Positions 1 through 11,393 of a DNA stretch of 64,000 nt are shown piece by piece; position 1 is the stretch's first letter; every line of letters starts with the position of its first letter. The notes beneath the pieces are model-generated. The model was given only the letters and a program-made list of their open reading frames with translations. It searched no databases and was not told the DNA's origin. The stretch covers positions 248,001 to 312,000 of the forward strand of contig JAGYXB010001854.1 of the NCBI GenBank assembly GCA_022495005.1. The letters are read 5' to 3'. This DNA is from Rhyacophila brunnea (Eukaryota; Arthropoda; Insecta; Trichoptera; Rhyacophilidae). A program made the position numbers and the translations under genes.

Positions 1-1648
1 GATACTTTTCTTTCAATACCGTTACCGGTAGAGATAGCTTCTTTTTCTGGCAATACTGATTTTGCGATATATTTTTTCAGAAACAATTCTCTCGCGGAGA
101 AGCATCATTCATACCGATACTTTTCTGTCAATATGACAACTCAAATCTGACAGTAAGTTATGCTGCAATTATATTATTACCACGCCACGTACTGTTACAT
201 GCTGGTACGGCGACACATTTATTCTATGATTTCATTATTCCGCAGAATATTTTGAATGATCACTATCTCTATAAATTCAATTAAGGAAAATTCCGATTCT
301 AATTGATTTGTATTTTGAATTATTATGCATTATTCATGGTAATTTTAACAGTGTCTATGTTCATGAACGTTAAAATGTGCTACGGGTTGGGACTGTTGGG
401 AGCATCTTAAATACAAAGGAAAACGACATCACACGGTTTTTTCCGTAGCGGCAGTTTACTGTGACAGCACAAAATGTGATGATAATGTATTTTCCGCACA
501 CTATGCAATTATGTATGTTTTAGCGATCAAATTTCAAAGCAAATCAAGGAACAAAACAATTTATCAATAGGTAGATACCTGGTTAAATATTATTACGATA
601 TGATCAATATCAGAAAACTAGATGATTACGGCTTTTATTTCTTTGATATTTCGACGCACACTTTTATGCTTTGTTTGCATTGAGTTGTAAAATACTCGTA
701 ACTTCAGAAAATTGGATAAATAAACGAATATAATATTATATGATATTAATACTGTAGTTTTCCAAAAATATATATTATATTGATTTATTCATATAAGTAA
801 TATTTGTTGCGAAAACTTACGGATAAATATCTGGATTTGGGTATATTTAGAAATAAGTAACTGTTTTGAATCGTCCGGTTTAAAAATAAGTAAGTACATT
901 AATTGTTATGTTTAAATATTATGTGTTCTTATTTTTATAGTGCATTTGCATAGTAAGACAGAAGAGACAGTCGTTAAAGTATTTATTGCATTGTCATTAT
1001 TACAATAAATAAGCACAGATAATGTATTATTTTACGGTGTAAAGTAATTTCGCTAGCAAATTTATTTGTTGCCAATCTATTATTGTACTATTTAATTGTC
1101 TCTTTAATTAAAATACTTACTAAAAAATTTAATAGTAAATTACCCGATTTTCGGTCATTAAAAAAATACACGGTTACCCGGTTTCGGCTTAGCCCGGTTT
1201 GGAAGCTCTATTGCAAATTTACGTGTTTTACTAGTGTACCCTCTTAACACACATTATTTCTTCAGATGTATGCACGAGTGTCGATATCAATCAGTATTAG
1301 TTTGAAGACAATAATTAATAATAATACATGGCAACAAAATTCCAAGAATAATTTCAATGACTAACAATTTCATTTTTTTATAACAAATTGCAAGATCTTT
1401 CGATATTTATAATACAAAATCTATATTTAAATATACATTAATAACGTTTATTGTGTAGGTATTTCTTCATTAACCCAGTCAACAAACTAAGTAGGTAGGT
1501 AACCGATTGTAACTAAGTAGGTAACTAAATAGGTAACCGGTCACCGATTGTGAATCTTATTACAGCGTCGTCATCATAACCATGAGCTGTAGTTCGTTTA
1601 ATAACATAGAGCCCGAACACACTGGTCCATTTTGAGGGCCTAAAAGGC
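1..1648. other. AT-rich region, no gene seen
   Basis: No coding pattern. A short AGTAGGTAACC-type tandem lies at 1490-1550. A fragment with AAACCGGGCTAAGCCGAAAC on the minus strand (1160-1200) may be a transposon end. Confidence 0.5.
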
Positions 1649-2501
1649 TTAAGGGGGAGACGCATGCCAGCAGAGAACCTAGCGGAAATATACGAAGCTT
1701 GCAATTTGAGATTTTTTTTTGATAATTTACAATTTCAACTGTATTAATTAATAAATATGTATCCGAAAACATTAAAAAGATTTTTTTATTTTTTTTAAAC
1801 TTAAAGATAAACTTACAATCGTAAAAAAATGTAATAAAATGTGAATTCGTCGCAAGGTCAAATCTTATTACTGCATTATATTTTATGGTCATAATTATCA
1901 TTAAAATTTAGTTTGTTAAGTTTGAGATTTTCTGTCGTTTAGATTTTTGACTAATTCATCGTTTTAATATTTTTTATATTTATTTTTAAAAACATCGATT
2001 TTTATAAAAATATAAATGTGTATAACTTGAAATCCTTTTTATGTATATCAACTCGAGCTTCAATATTGTGACCATGCCTAAAATAAAATTTGATATAAAT
2101 AATAAGGATTTCAAGTTATACACATTTATATTTTTATAAAAATCGATGTTTTTAAAATATATATAAAAAATATTAAAACGATGAATTAATCAAAAATCTA
2201 AACGACAAAAAATCTAGAACTTAATAAACTAAATTTTAATTATAAATATGGCCATAAAATATAATGTAATAATAAGATTTGACCCTGCAACGAATTCACA
2301 TTTTATTACATTTTTTTACAATTTCCAATTTATCTTTAAATTTAAAAAAAAATAAAAAATCTTTTTAGTGTTTTCAGATACATGTTTATTAATTACTACA
2401 GTTGAAATTGTAAATTATCAAAAAAAATCTCAAATTGCAAGCTTCGTATTTTTCCGTTAGGTGCCTCTTTTCGCCTCTGATAGTATAAGCATCCCCCTTA
2501 A
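1649..2501. mobile_element. TTAA-flanked long palindrome (foldback MITE)
   Basis: Two arms of about 390 bases (1649-2035 and 2095-2501) are inverted copies with few differences around a 60-base centre. The outer ends are TTAAGGGGGA in both directions. TTAA ends suggest a piggyBac- or Kolobok-type non-autonomous element. A transcript would form a very long hairpin. The open reading frames inside are by-products of the palindrome. Confidence 0.75.
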
Positions 2502-2769
2502 TACAAATTGAATATTCATTTTCCAAATAAATTCAAGCATTCAAACGATATTTTATTTTTTTGACACACAGACCTGCAGTTTCAGCGCGCGACCTACCTA
2601 CTTACTCACGTCACTTTAGGCTTGTTTACACGGGCTTAGAACTAATCATTCATAATCACTACTCGCAATAATACTTTCCTGCTAAATAAAAATACAGTTT
2701 CTTTGGTTTTAGTGAAATGAGAACCCAAATTTTAAACTAACTTTTCTCTTATATTATGTACAATTATTG

Positions 2770-4310
2770 TTATATATATATTTAACCACACTGCTGAGGA
2801 ATTTATTGATGAGCTTACTCTGCCTGAAGTAAGAAGAGCATTAAGAACGCTAAAAAACAATAAAGCACCTGAAACCGACAGGATAACAGCCGAGCTGATA
2901 AAAAGTGGTGGCCCAACACTGGAAGCAAATATCCACAGGATAATTCTCAATATTTGGGAAAAAGAAATTCTACCTGAGGAATGGAAGATGGGTATAATCG
3001 TGCCTATTCTGAAAAAGGGAGACAAAACAATGTGCGATAACTACAGAGGGATCACAGTTCTAAGCACAGCTTATAAAGTTTTCTCATCTGTATTGTATAG
3101 CAGGTTAATGATCTATGGTGAGGAAATCCTGGGAGAATACCAATGCGGCTTCCGACCAAATAGATCCACCATAGATCACATCCATCTTATGAGGCAAACT
3201 ATGGAGAAAGCGCACGAATACAACCTCACTCTCCACCACCTGTTTATTGATTTTAAACAAGCTTTTGACAGCGTGAATAGGGGTAAGATGCTGCAAAGCC
3301 TAAAAATATTGGGAATTCCCTTAAAACTAGTAAGGCTAATAAAGACCACACTGACGGATACTCAAGCAGTTGTCACTGTGCAAAATGAGCAAACTGAAAG
3401 CTTTAAAATCGAATCAGGTGTGAGACAAGGGGATCCGCTATCCACTATGGTATTTAACCTTGTAGTGGAATCCATAGCTCGTGAAACCAACATAAGAGGA
3501 TGGGTAGATAACAGTACAACGCAGATCCAAACAGAGGATGATCGACCATGGTGGCACTATGAAAATAAAAGCAGAAAACGCTAGGCTGCAAATAAACCAG
3601 TCAAAAACTAAGTATATGGTCAGCACACGCGATCAGGTACCGCTGCAGAATATAGACATAGGACAGCATGCATATGAAGGGATGGACAAGTTCACCTATC
3701 TCGGATCCAGCCTAAATACCCAAAATAAGACAGCAGAGGAGATAAAAATCCGCCTTATCTCCGGAAATAAATGCTGGCATGCCTGCAAGCAACTGGTGGG
3801 GTCAAAAATTCTAGGCCGAAGAAGTAAACTTCCAATTTATAAAACAATAATTATAAGACCAGTGGTCACTTATGGCTGTGACACTTGGTGCTTAACTCAA
3901 AACGAGGAAAACAAATTAGCTGTCTTCGAGCGCAAAATACTCCGCAAAATCTTTGGACCCACGTTGGAAAATGGGAACTACAGAATAAAAATTAACCACG
4001 AGTTGAAAGAGCTGACTGAACAGCAAACAATCATAAGATACTGTAAGTCCCAAAGACTACGATGGGCGGGACATGTGGAGAGAATGCCTGAAGTTAGACC
4101 GCCAAGGATCATGACGAAGTGGCTACCCCAACGGAAGAGACCCAGAGGCCGTCCAAGAAGGAGATGGGCTGACGCAGTAGAAGTGGACTGGCTTCATATA
4201 GGAAGACCCGGTAACTGGAGAAGTGTGGCGAGAGACCGGAGTGAGTGGAGAGCGGTTGTGGAGGAGGCCAAATCTCACCCCGGGATGTAGCGCCGTGGAA
4301 GAAGAAGAAG
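2770..4310 (+). mobile_element. 5'-truncated RTE-like non-LTR retrotransposon
   Basis: Bounded by a 14-bp target-site duplication with one mismatch (2756-2769 and 4311-4324, ATGTACAATTATTG / ATGTAAAATTATTG). Carries only the reverse transcriptase and C-terminal region and ends in a (GAA)n tail. The 5' end, with endonuclease, is missing. Confidence 0.8.
2784..4290 (+). pseudogene. RTE-like reverse transcriptase, broken at the catalytic motif
   Basis: Reading begins at 2784 (KNNKAP, PEEWKMGIIVPILKKGDK), runs through NYRGITVLS, FRPNRSTIDHI, FIDFKQAFDSV (first catalytic Asp) and GVRQGDPLS, and ends at a stop at 3584. A second frame from about 3544 continues with QINQSKTKYM, the FTYLGS segment and the C-terminal region RLRWAGHVERM...RGRPRRRWADAV, ending at 4290. 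Between STTQI and the second frame the YADD box is replaced by TEDD and residues around it are lost together with a frame change. The enzyme cannot be active. Architecture and motifs are those of RTE-like LINE ORF2. An antisense reading frame at 2732-3025 is a shadow. Confidence 0.85.
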
Positions 4311-4465
4311 ATGTAAAATTATTGGATTGTTTTGACATAATCTCTAAATTATTATACTCTGTCTCTTTAGATTAAGTATGTCAAAACAATCCAATAATTT
4401 TATATAATATAAGAAAAAAAATTGTTAAAAACTTTGTTCTCATTTCACTAAAACCAAAAACATTG

Positions 4466-5153
4466 CGCTCATGAGAAAATAATACCTCTTATGCAACATG
4501 ACCCTAATTAGACATGAAATGAATTAATTACAAGATAAAAAGAACTTTTTCCATACAACGTTTTTAATTTTTCTGTTGAATCATATAAACTTGACTTGAC
4601 TAGCTTAAACGATCAAAAAAAAATGTACTTGATAGAAATAATACTGAAATGTCATTTTGACATTTCATTTTGATTTCCATAGTAACGCACGTATATATTA
4701 TTAATTTATTTGCTAGGACACCACTCCCTTAGCAACCAATAATAGTATTTTACTTTTTACGGATTTTTCTGAAATAACTTTCCATACAAAACAGAATTAA
4801 CTGAAAATGAATTCAATTTTGCTTAAAGATGGCTAAAGGTATTAAAAGAATGCATTGGCATCGTGGTCTGATATATTCTAAAAGTTTCAAATGTCTAGTT
4901 AGTCGGGAAGTTAGTTAAAAATCGATTGCAAGATTTGTGCTGGATAAACAACCACCCGACAAATAAGAATACGACCTAATAAAAACGTTGTAATACAATA
5001 AAAAAAAACATCAAATTTATCACGTATTGTTTATATTCTACTATTAATCGTAATAGTGAAAAAATTAAGAATTTGTATCCATTAATAGTGACTATATAGA
5101 GATTTTTTCATCTTGTATTTTGTGGTATACGACGTATTGTTTTCTCATGAGCG
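4466..5153. mobile_element. 688-bp TIR element with ATTG duplication
   Basis: Ends CGCTCATGAGAAAATAATAC and, inverted, CGCTCATGAGAAAACAATAC, with ATTG on both sides (4462-4465, 5154-5157). Its inner part (about 4525-4985) is repeated in inverse orientation at 22900-23360 and, with an internal deletion, at 59020-59215. No open reading frame of note. Superfamily not assigned. Confidence 0.7.
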
Positions 5154-5277
5154 ATTGCTTTTTTACTTAGCAGATCAGAATACTCCTACGTGTAAACTGG
5201 CCGAATTAGTACTAAGCATTAGTATTCGGCATGTAAGGTGTCGGTCGGATATAATGTGTCCACTACTAAGTTTGAGT

Positions 5278-5800
5278 CGTGGTTACGTGTAGCCGTCATA
5301 ATCAGCAACGGACTTAGAGACCGTCCACTGTGGGGCTAGTATTATAAAACGAGAAACTCATCAATAAATCAAAATGCTATTTTTCGATCCAATATAATAG
5401 ACTTTTATTTTTTGTAAGTATTAGAAATTAGGTAATAAAAACGGGTAAAATGCTCTTCGATTGGTAGTTTGTCATATATTTTATAAAAATAGAACACATA
5501 GATTAATTTATTTTGTTTCATTAGAGATTGCCTACAACATGTGTTTTATTTATCATTAAATTCTCTGCGGCCGATCATTTTTCATGGTCGCACAGCAGAT
5601 ATGGATGTAAGGTAGGTAACTTCGAAAGTTTATTCTCTTCTATTCTTCTATTCTATTCTTCTTTCCAATCCGTCCCAAAATATTATATACTACTATTTCT
5701 TGCAATTTGTGGCTGCGTGTAGCTGTCGTTATCGGCGGCAGACCTTCTCGAATCTAGACCGTCCACCAATGTTTTAAATGAGAAACTCATCATAGCAACA
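5278..5800 (+). repeat. Two direct copies of a ~90-base block with pyrimidine-rich spacer
   Basis: GTGGTTACGTGTAGCCGTC... at 5278-5370 recurs as GTGGCTGCGTGTAGCTGTC... at 5709-5800; both continue with GACCGTCCAC and GAGAAACTCATCA. A TTC/TATTC low-complexity run lies between (5630-5670). Function unknown. Confidence 0.5.
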
Positions 5801-6494
5801 TATTGCGTTTTTATTCCTTTGTAAAAATTAATAATCGAAAACATAATTAAATACTTATTTTTATACAGAAATATACATACAATTCAATTATTAAATTTAA
5901 TCAACTCTCTCACAAAATTATATGTTTTTAATTTATGGTAGCTGATAAGAAATATACACGCTGTCGTCAGTCTAGACTCTAGTCTAATGATAACAATACT
6001 TATATAAAACATGAATTCTATTTTTAGAAAATGTATGACAAACAATAAAAAAGTATTAGCCATTTTTATTAATACTAACAACAGATAAAAGACTATTTTA
6101 TTGGATCGAAAAACAGCATTTTGTTTTTTTTTAAAACATATAATTGATAATCCTATCAAAAGGTGCAATGAAGTGAAAAAAATGCAATTTTGAAAAAACC
6201 TCACAAACATTCTTGCTCTTTACTCTTTCTCTTCACACACAAACACTGACTTAATCGTAACCGACGTCCAATGCGTGCCAAGTTTTTATGTGATTAATGA
6301 AATTACTTTATTTTTTATTCAATACTGAATATAAAAAAGGTTTTTAGAATGTTGCATTCTTTATTATAGAAAAAAGTCACTAACTATAAGTAGGTAAATA
6401 ATTTATAGATTAAAAAAATATGCTTACCGTTCTAAGAGAGGTAGGTATCTAAACACCGCAGAACAGCTATGAGGTGCAGAACATGGCTCTGAAG

Positions 6495-6921
6495 CAAAGC
6501 TTTGAACCGTTATTTTTCTTCGTTTCGGTTACGTTCCGGTTCAAGTAAAAAAATATATATCAGTTAGACTCCAGTTTTCGTGTAGAAAAAATAACTATTT
6601 TCCGGTTTTTGGTTAAGCTCCAAGTGATTATTAGTTTTTATTTGTATAAAAAAAATATTTATTTTATGGTACTTGTATGATAGCCCGGCGCCACTTTCCG
6701 AAACCACCAATGGTTATACTTCACCGTACGACCATAGCCATAAATTTTCAAAATAATTTCGATTATGAGAATTATATCGAAATACGTCACGACAACTGAA
6801 CGATAACTAACGTGGAGAGAAAGCTTATATTATTAACGCGCCTGTAAAAAACCGACATTTTTTTCAGTTCGGTTCCAGTTTTCGTTCCGACAAAATAACA
6901 CTTTTCCGGTTCGAAGCCCTG
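6495..6921. mobile_element. hAT-type MITE
   Basis: 427 bp with inverted ends CAAAGCTTTGAACCG and CAGGGCTTCGAACCG, flanked by an 8-bp duplication, CTCTGAAG (6487-6494) and CTCTGAAC (6922-6929). Eight-bp duplications are typical of hAT elements. Internal sequence is AT-rich and non-coding. Confidence 0.75.
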
Positions 6922-7321
6922 CTCTGAACCGACAAAATTGTTTCTCTCATCTACTTTGAATTGAATCAGTTAAAACGGAAGTTTTATATGTTGATTCGGA
7001 AGAGTAGGTATTAAACTATAGTACCTACTTAACTTGACATTCAACAGCACACAAAATTGGACCGTATCAAGGCCTGAACAAAAACGATGCATGAGTGCGA
7101 GTGAGAAAGTATTCGGCAGCCTTACAATCTCTACGACACGCGCTAGAGTAAGATAAAAGGTCTACTAGCTACAAGCTAGTTTCCAAAAGTATCGCCATCA
7201 AATCGGGGCGAAACGCTTCACATAGCGTCGATAACTTGCGAGCTCGTGTTGCTAAAATTGATATTTTTTGTTTTAAACATAAAGTCAGTGGTAAATATTG
7301 TTGGTTAATTAAGTAGAAAAA

Positions 7322-7393
7322 ATGGTTCTGTGTGTTGTCTTAAAATGTGGTAGCCGTACTGATAAGCAAGAAGATGGTATTACGTTTCATAAG
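7322..7393 (+). CDS. THAP-type zinc finger, first exon only
   Basis: The start codon at 7322 opens MVLCVVLKCG then SRTDKQEDGITFHK and stops at a GTAAGT donor (7394). This fits the N-terminus of a THAP DNA-binding domain (C-x4-C, then FHK before the first conserved proline), and many THAP genes have an intron just after FHKFP. No downstream exon with the rest of the domain (W, C-x2-H, AVPTIF) was found nearby, so this is either the start of a gene whose other exons are far away or a remnant of a THAP-containing P-element-like transposon. Assignment rests on a short match. Confidence 0.45.
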
Positions 7394-8234
7394 TAAGTTG
7401 ATACATGTTCGTGATAATTTATTTGTATTTTATTATATATTTTAATATCAGTGACCTAGTGTTTCTTTAAAATAACTTAAATTATGGACATCTTTATCAA
7501 ATGGTTGCATTTTGACCGCTTAAAAATACTATATAAAGTAAAAAATAGAAAATTATATTTTAATTCTGAGCGTCTAGTGCGAGCACTTTGGGCGAGCACT
7601 AGCGAAATGGTCTATGGTCTCGAACATTTGTAGACGAATGCGTTCGTTCGCTCACAAACCAAACGCAAGGCACGCGGCTTCATTTAGCAATGCAACAAGT
7701 GGCGTCTAGATGTATCTATAGTCTAAGGACCGTATCTAAGGTGTGTGATGTCATACCGACAACTTTAAATTCAAGTTCTTATACAAATGTCAACATCATG
7801 TATCTGAAACGTATTGAGACCGTGAGCGCAATGAACTGTGTGCAAAAAATACAATAATATGGCATATATTGGAACATAAATGATACCTATCGTACAATAA
7901 CAATATTTAGTAATAATATTGTATATAAACACCCGAGACAGATAAGGCTTATTTTTAGATATCTGTCTTCTTTATATTGGTTATATTGACCGCGTTTATT
8001 GGTAGGAGATATTACCCTTATAAATTTTCAACAAAGCTATAATAATCTTAAGTAGTACCTACCTATACTCGTAGGGTTTTCAAAAATCCTGAAATATTTT
8101 TCTGTATTTAGAATTTCGATTACTTTATTATCCATATCACAAAATGACACTAAGCAATATCTACGTAATAAAGTCTCAAGATAACTAGACTTATATTACT
8201 TATATTTAACGTACTTTAACGTAGGTATTTAAGA

Positions 8235-9165
8235 AACGTCATGCGTAGAATATATGGCTCCACATTACAAGGAGAATAATAGCGTATACGACATAACCTG
8301 GAGCTATACAATCTCGTCCAAGATGAATGTATCTCAGCATTAGTTAAACTTGATAGACGTCAATGGTCAGGTCATGTAGTATGAATGGATAACGCCCAAC
8401 CGCCGACAGGCGTCCTGGATACCATACCGGACAGTCGGAAGTCAAACTGGAAGGCCCAGACAAAACACACAGTACAGTGACATTAGCAACAAGGGTTGTA
8501 GAGCGGCCGGTGCAGACACCTGGAGGACTCTGGCCAACAATAGGGTAAGATGTAGAAGACTAGAATCCACCCTAGGTTGTTTGGTTATACTCGTATATAA
8601 TGACACTTTTGAGAATTTTGCGTACCTGGGGTCCTTAATTAACAGTGATAGTAGCTAAGAAATCTGAATTATAAGAATAATTGTGCTAGGTTACAAAATG
8701 TCGCTTCGTTCTAATGAAGGTGCTATGTTCTAAGTCTCTAAGGCTAAGGCATTAAACCGACACTTGAAATGCATATTAAACAAAACGCTAATTAGACCAG
8801 TTGCCATGTATGACTCGAAGCCCTGGTGTATATACCACTAAAACTAAAAGCATGGAAAGAGTGTTTGGTTCATTGAGCGAAACGTGCTGCGTGGTATATG
8901 CGGACCCATCAATGACACACAGTTGGGGTGGAGACGAAGATACAATACGAACTGTACGATTTGTACAAGGGTCCGCACGTTGTACAGTTGATCAAATTAG
9001 GCCATCTTAGATAGATTATCCATGCACATAGACTGAACGAGCCACGCATGACAAAGAAACTGACATTCGGGAAGCTGGAAGGCTAGCGAATACTATAAGG
9101 TGGAGAGATAAAAGTGTCGAGTTGGATTAAAATACCTTGGGAGTCCAAGAAGAAGAAGGTTATGC
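8235..9165 (+). pseudogene. Decayed RTE-like LINE C-terminal fragments
   Basis: Two heavily mutated pieces in the same orientation. 8240-8560 reads RRIYGS, LDRRQWSGHVV and a degraded R-rich C-terminus. 8600-9160 reads FENFAYLGSLINSD, LIRPVAMYDS and further degraded connection-domain sequence, and ends in the (GAA)n tail typical of the RTE copy at 2770-4310. Many stops and frame changes. The open frame at 8801-9010 is a chance survivor inside this relic. Confidence 0.6.
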
Positions 9166-9354
9166 CATGTTCTACTACTCTTCATTTTTTTTTAAATCTT
9201 ACTAGATTTGCGTCAATTGTTTATGAAAATTAATTAAGATATACTTATATTTAAATATATTTATATAATTAATATGTAAACTATATAAATTATATTTCAT
9301 TTCGCATATTTTTGTAAAATTATTTCCTTCAGTTGTTTCAGACGTTCCTTTCAT

Positions 9355-9615
9355 ATGTTGCCAAACAGCTGAAATGGAGATGGGTGGGTCACATTGCTCG
9401 CCGAAAGAACGGCCGCTGGCCAAATGCTGTCATCCAATGGTAGGTATCGAAGGGGCACGAAACGGCCACAGGGTCCCCCTAAAAGCCGCTGGATTGACGA
9501 ACTGATAAAGTTCGGCGGAAATACGTGGCAGCGAACGACACAAGGCCGAGAGGGTTAGAAAAAGCTAGGGGAGGCCTTCATCCAGCAATGGATGACCCCG
9601 GTTGATGATGATGAT
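9355..9615 (+). pseudogene. LINE reverse-transcriptase C-terminal end
   Basis: Reads KQLKWRWVGHIARR, then KNGRWPNAVIQW, and after frame changes a RWIDEL / KKLGEAFIQQW-like end, followed by a (GATGAT)n tail. This is the C-terminal region of a common insect LINE ORF2. A related, more degraded end is at 46010-46200. Confidence 0.7.
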
Positions 9616-9817
9616 TTCCTTCAGTTGGCAGCAATTTTTTTATGAGTACGAAATATTGTGAGACTAAAATATTAATTTTAATTTCTGTTTCAGGCCACTC
9701 TTTATGGATTTATCTCAAAAATATTTGGCAACCCTACATGAAAAAATTATAAATTGTTATTTTTATTCCGTATTCTTGTTTTGTATCGGTTCCATTGACC
9801 GCGAGATCGGTCATATC

Positions 9818-9880
9818 GGTGTTTCCCAGTCCCGTCAAACTAAGAATTTAATTGATCAATTTATTTTATTACATATAAAT
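9818..9880 (+). promoter_or_regulatory. Putative core promoter of defensin-like gene 1
   Basis: A TATA box (TATAAAT, 9874-9880) lies about 120 bases before the start codon. On the opposite strand at 9818-9827 is GGGAAACACC, one position off a loose insect NF-kappaB consensus, a place where Relish/Dif sites are often found in immune genes. The TATA box is plausible; the kappaB-like site is weak. Confidence 0.4.
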
Positions 9881-9998
9881 AAGCGCACGTTTTAAAGTAT
9901 TGCATATATTCACACGAACTTAAAGTAGTAACAGTTAATACTGCTTCGTATTGTCTAATTATTATTACAACAAATTTTTAACACCAAAATTATTAAAA

Positions 9999-11393
9999 AT
10001 GAAATTTTTAATTTTCGCCGCCTTTTTTACGCTGATATCTGTTTGCTGGACATCTCCGATGCAAGAGGAAAGACTTCGCATCAAAACAAACCATCTATAT
10101 CTACCAGGTTGAATAATTTATTTATATATCACTAAATTATTTACGAGTATTAAACGCAATATCCAGAAGGATTAAAAACTGTAATATTTTCATTGGTTTT
10201 CGTATGATTTTATTTTGAAATATATTTTAATAAACTAAATAAAAACAATAAATTTAATATACAATGATTGGTCGACCACTAATTAATCAACTTATGATTT
10301 AACTAATTAACAATTATTATATAAATTGAATTTTATTTCTGATGGAGAAATATTACCTAATTCAACTTTTTTATATGACATATTACGTTAATTATTTAGG
10401 TATTTAAAAAAAATAACCGATAGTGTTCATCAGGGAAACTTTGACGTAATAATTAGTATAAAATTCTAAGTGGTTTGAGTTGTTTACCATTCCATTTGAT
10501 TCTTTTGTTGCAACGAGGTCTTTAGCTTTCGGCTATGTGCACTCACCAATAGTAAATAAGTCAGTGTTTATTTACCACTGGTGAGTGCACGTTGTGCCTG
10601 AAGACACAGAAAGGCGAAACCCGGGTTGCAGGCAAAAATACTCAAATGGAATAAAAAACTAAAACCAATAATAATTACAATTTAAATTCAAATTACATCA
10701 AGTACCCATGGTCGGTACGGTATTCATAGTTCAGCCGCCATTTTTATATTTTACGACAAACTTTAAAGTTTTTTTTTAATTTTAATGGTTCTAACGATAT
10801 TTTATTTTTCTTTTCACCTTTTCTAATTGTTTACTAATGTTCAATTTACAGTTCTAAATTTAACTTAGTATTTAATTATCTTGAAATCGGATAAAATATT
10901 ATAAAGATTACTGACTTTGAAATTAATAGCCTCAAATATAGTTTGCAGTTATTTATTTTGAAAATCTCGTTTTCACCACGGCCTCCGTGACGCAATAGGT
11001 AGTGTGTTTAGCTGTTCATCGAACATTTCGTGGTTTAACCATGGATGATATTGTGTTCACATTGTGATAATAAATGATCGCCAACCTGAGACCGTCGATA
11101 GGTATAGTTCAGTAATAGAGCATTAGTAGTAGTAATAGGGCAATCCAGAGATCAGGAATACTAATGCTGAAATCACGTGATTGAAAATGGTCTCTACGAT
11201 TGGAATCCCAAACCTGCAGGACTGCTTTTACTTATGTGTCATTATTAACTTATTTACAGAACCGGATACACTACGCCACGGAAAAAGAGCAACCTGTCCA
11301 TGGTTTCCGAGTGCCTGCGAAGTCCATTGCAAATCTAAAGGATTCTCCTCAGGGTTTTGGCGAAGATCAACCTGTACCTGCAATATCTCATAA
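9999..11393 (+). CDS. Defensin-like antimicrobial peptide precursor 1 (two exons), fourth cysteine replaced by Trp
   Basis: Exon 1 is 9999-10107, exon 2 is 11260-11393, with a GT donor at 10108, a TTTACAG acceptor at 11259 and a phase 1 intron; the spliced product is 80 aa. Residues 1-18 are a hydrophobic signal peptide (MKFLIFAAFFTLISVCWT), followed by a pro-region ending in HGKR (43-46), a proprotein-convertase site. The mature part is 34 aa and starts ATC, as many insect defensins do. Cysteines are at 49, 56, 60, 75 and 77, giving C-x6-C-x3-C...C-x-C. The fourth Cys, expected 10 residues after Cys60, is Trp70 (codon TGG, one base from a Cys codon). In the family, C1 pairs with C4, so Cys49 would lack its partner. 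Expected role: secreted antibacterial peptide made in fat body, haemocytes or epithelia. The fold assignment is solid; activity is uncertain and this may be an early pseudogene or a variant. Confidence 0.85.
10487..10650. repeat. Inverted pair of Penelope-like terminal motifs
   Basis: Two inverted arms around AGTAAATAAGTCAGTGTTTATTTACC. The right arm contains CTGAAGA...AAGGCGAAAC (10598-10620), and the left arm (10508-10548) is a degraded reverse copy. The same block recurs at 30010-30120 and 55810-55930. This hairpin-plus-GAAAC core resembles ends of Penelope-like retroelements. It lies in the intron of defensin-like gene 1. Confidence 0.5.
10978..11130 (+). repeat. tRNA-derived SINE (GGCCTCCGTGACGC type)
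   Basis: GGCCTCCGTGACGCAATAGG then a GTGGTTTAACC B-box-like segment; typical start of an insect tRNA-derived SINE. In the intron of defensin-like gene 1. Confidence 0.55.

Larger units (their letters stand above)
2619..5202. mobile_element. Foldback element interrupted by an RTE LINE and another transposon
   Basis: Left arm 2619-2769 plus 4325-4350; right arm 4365-4465 plus 5158-5202. Removing the two insertions (2770-4310 and 4466-5153) gives a near-continuous palindrome whose tips read GGCTTGTTTACACG and, inverted, GGCCAGTTTACACG. The centre is a 25-base perfect hairpin stem (4316-4340 with 4379-4403). No coding capacity of its own. Confidence 0.7.

Noticed and set aside
1560..1901. Minus-strand open frame of 113 codons
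   Set aside because: It lies in the left arm of the TTAA palindrome and has a low-complexity, Phe/Lys-rich translation; the mirror arm has stops.
2732..3025. Minus-strand open frame of 97 codons over the RTE 5' part
   Set aside because: Antisense shadow of the well-supported reverse transcriptase frame on the + strand.
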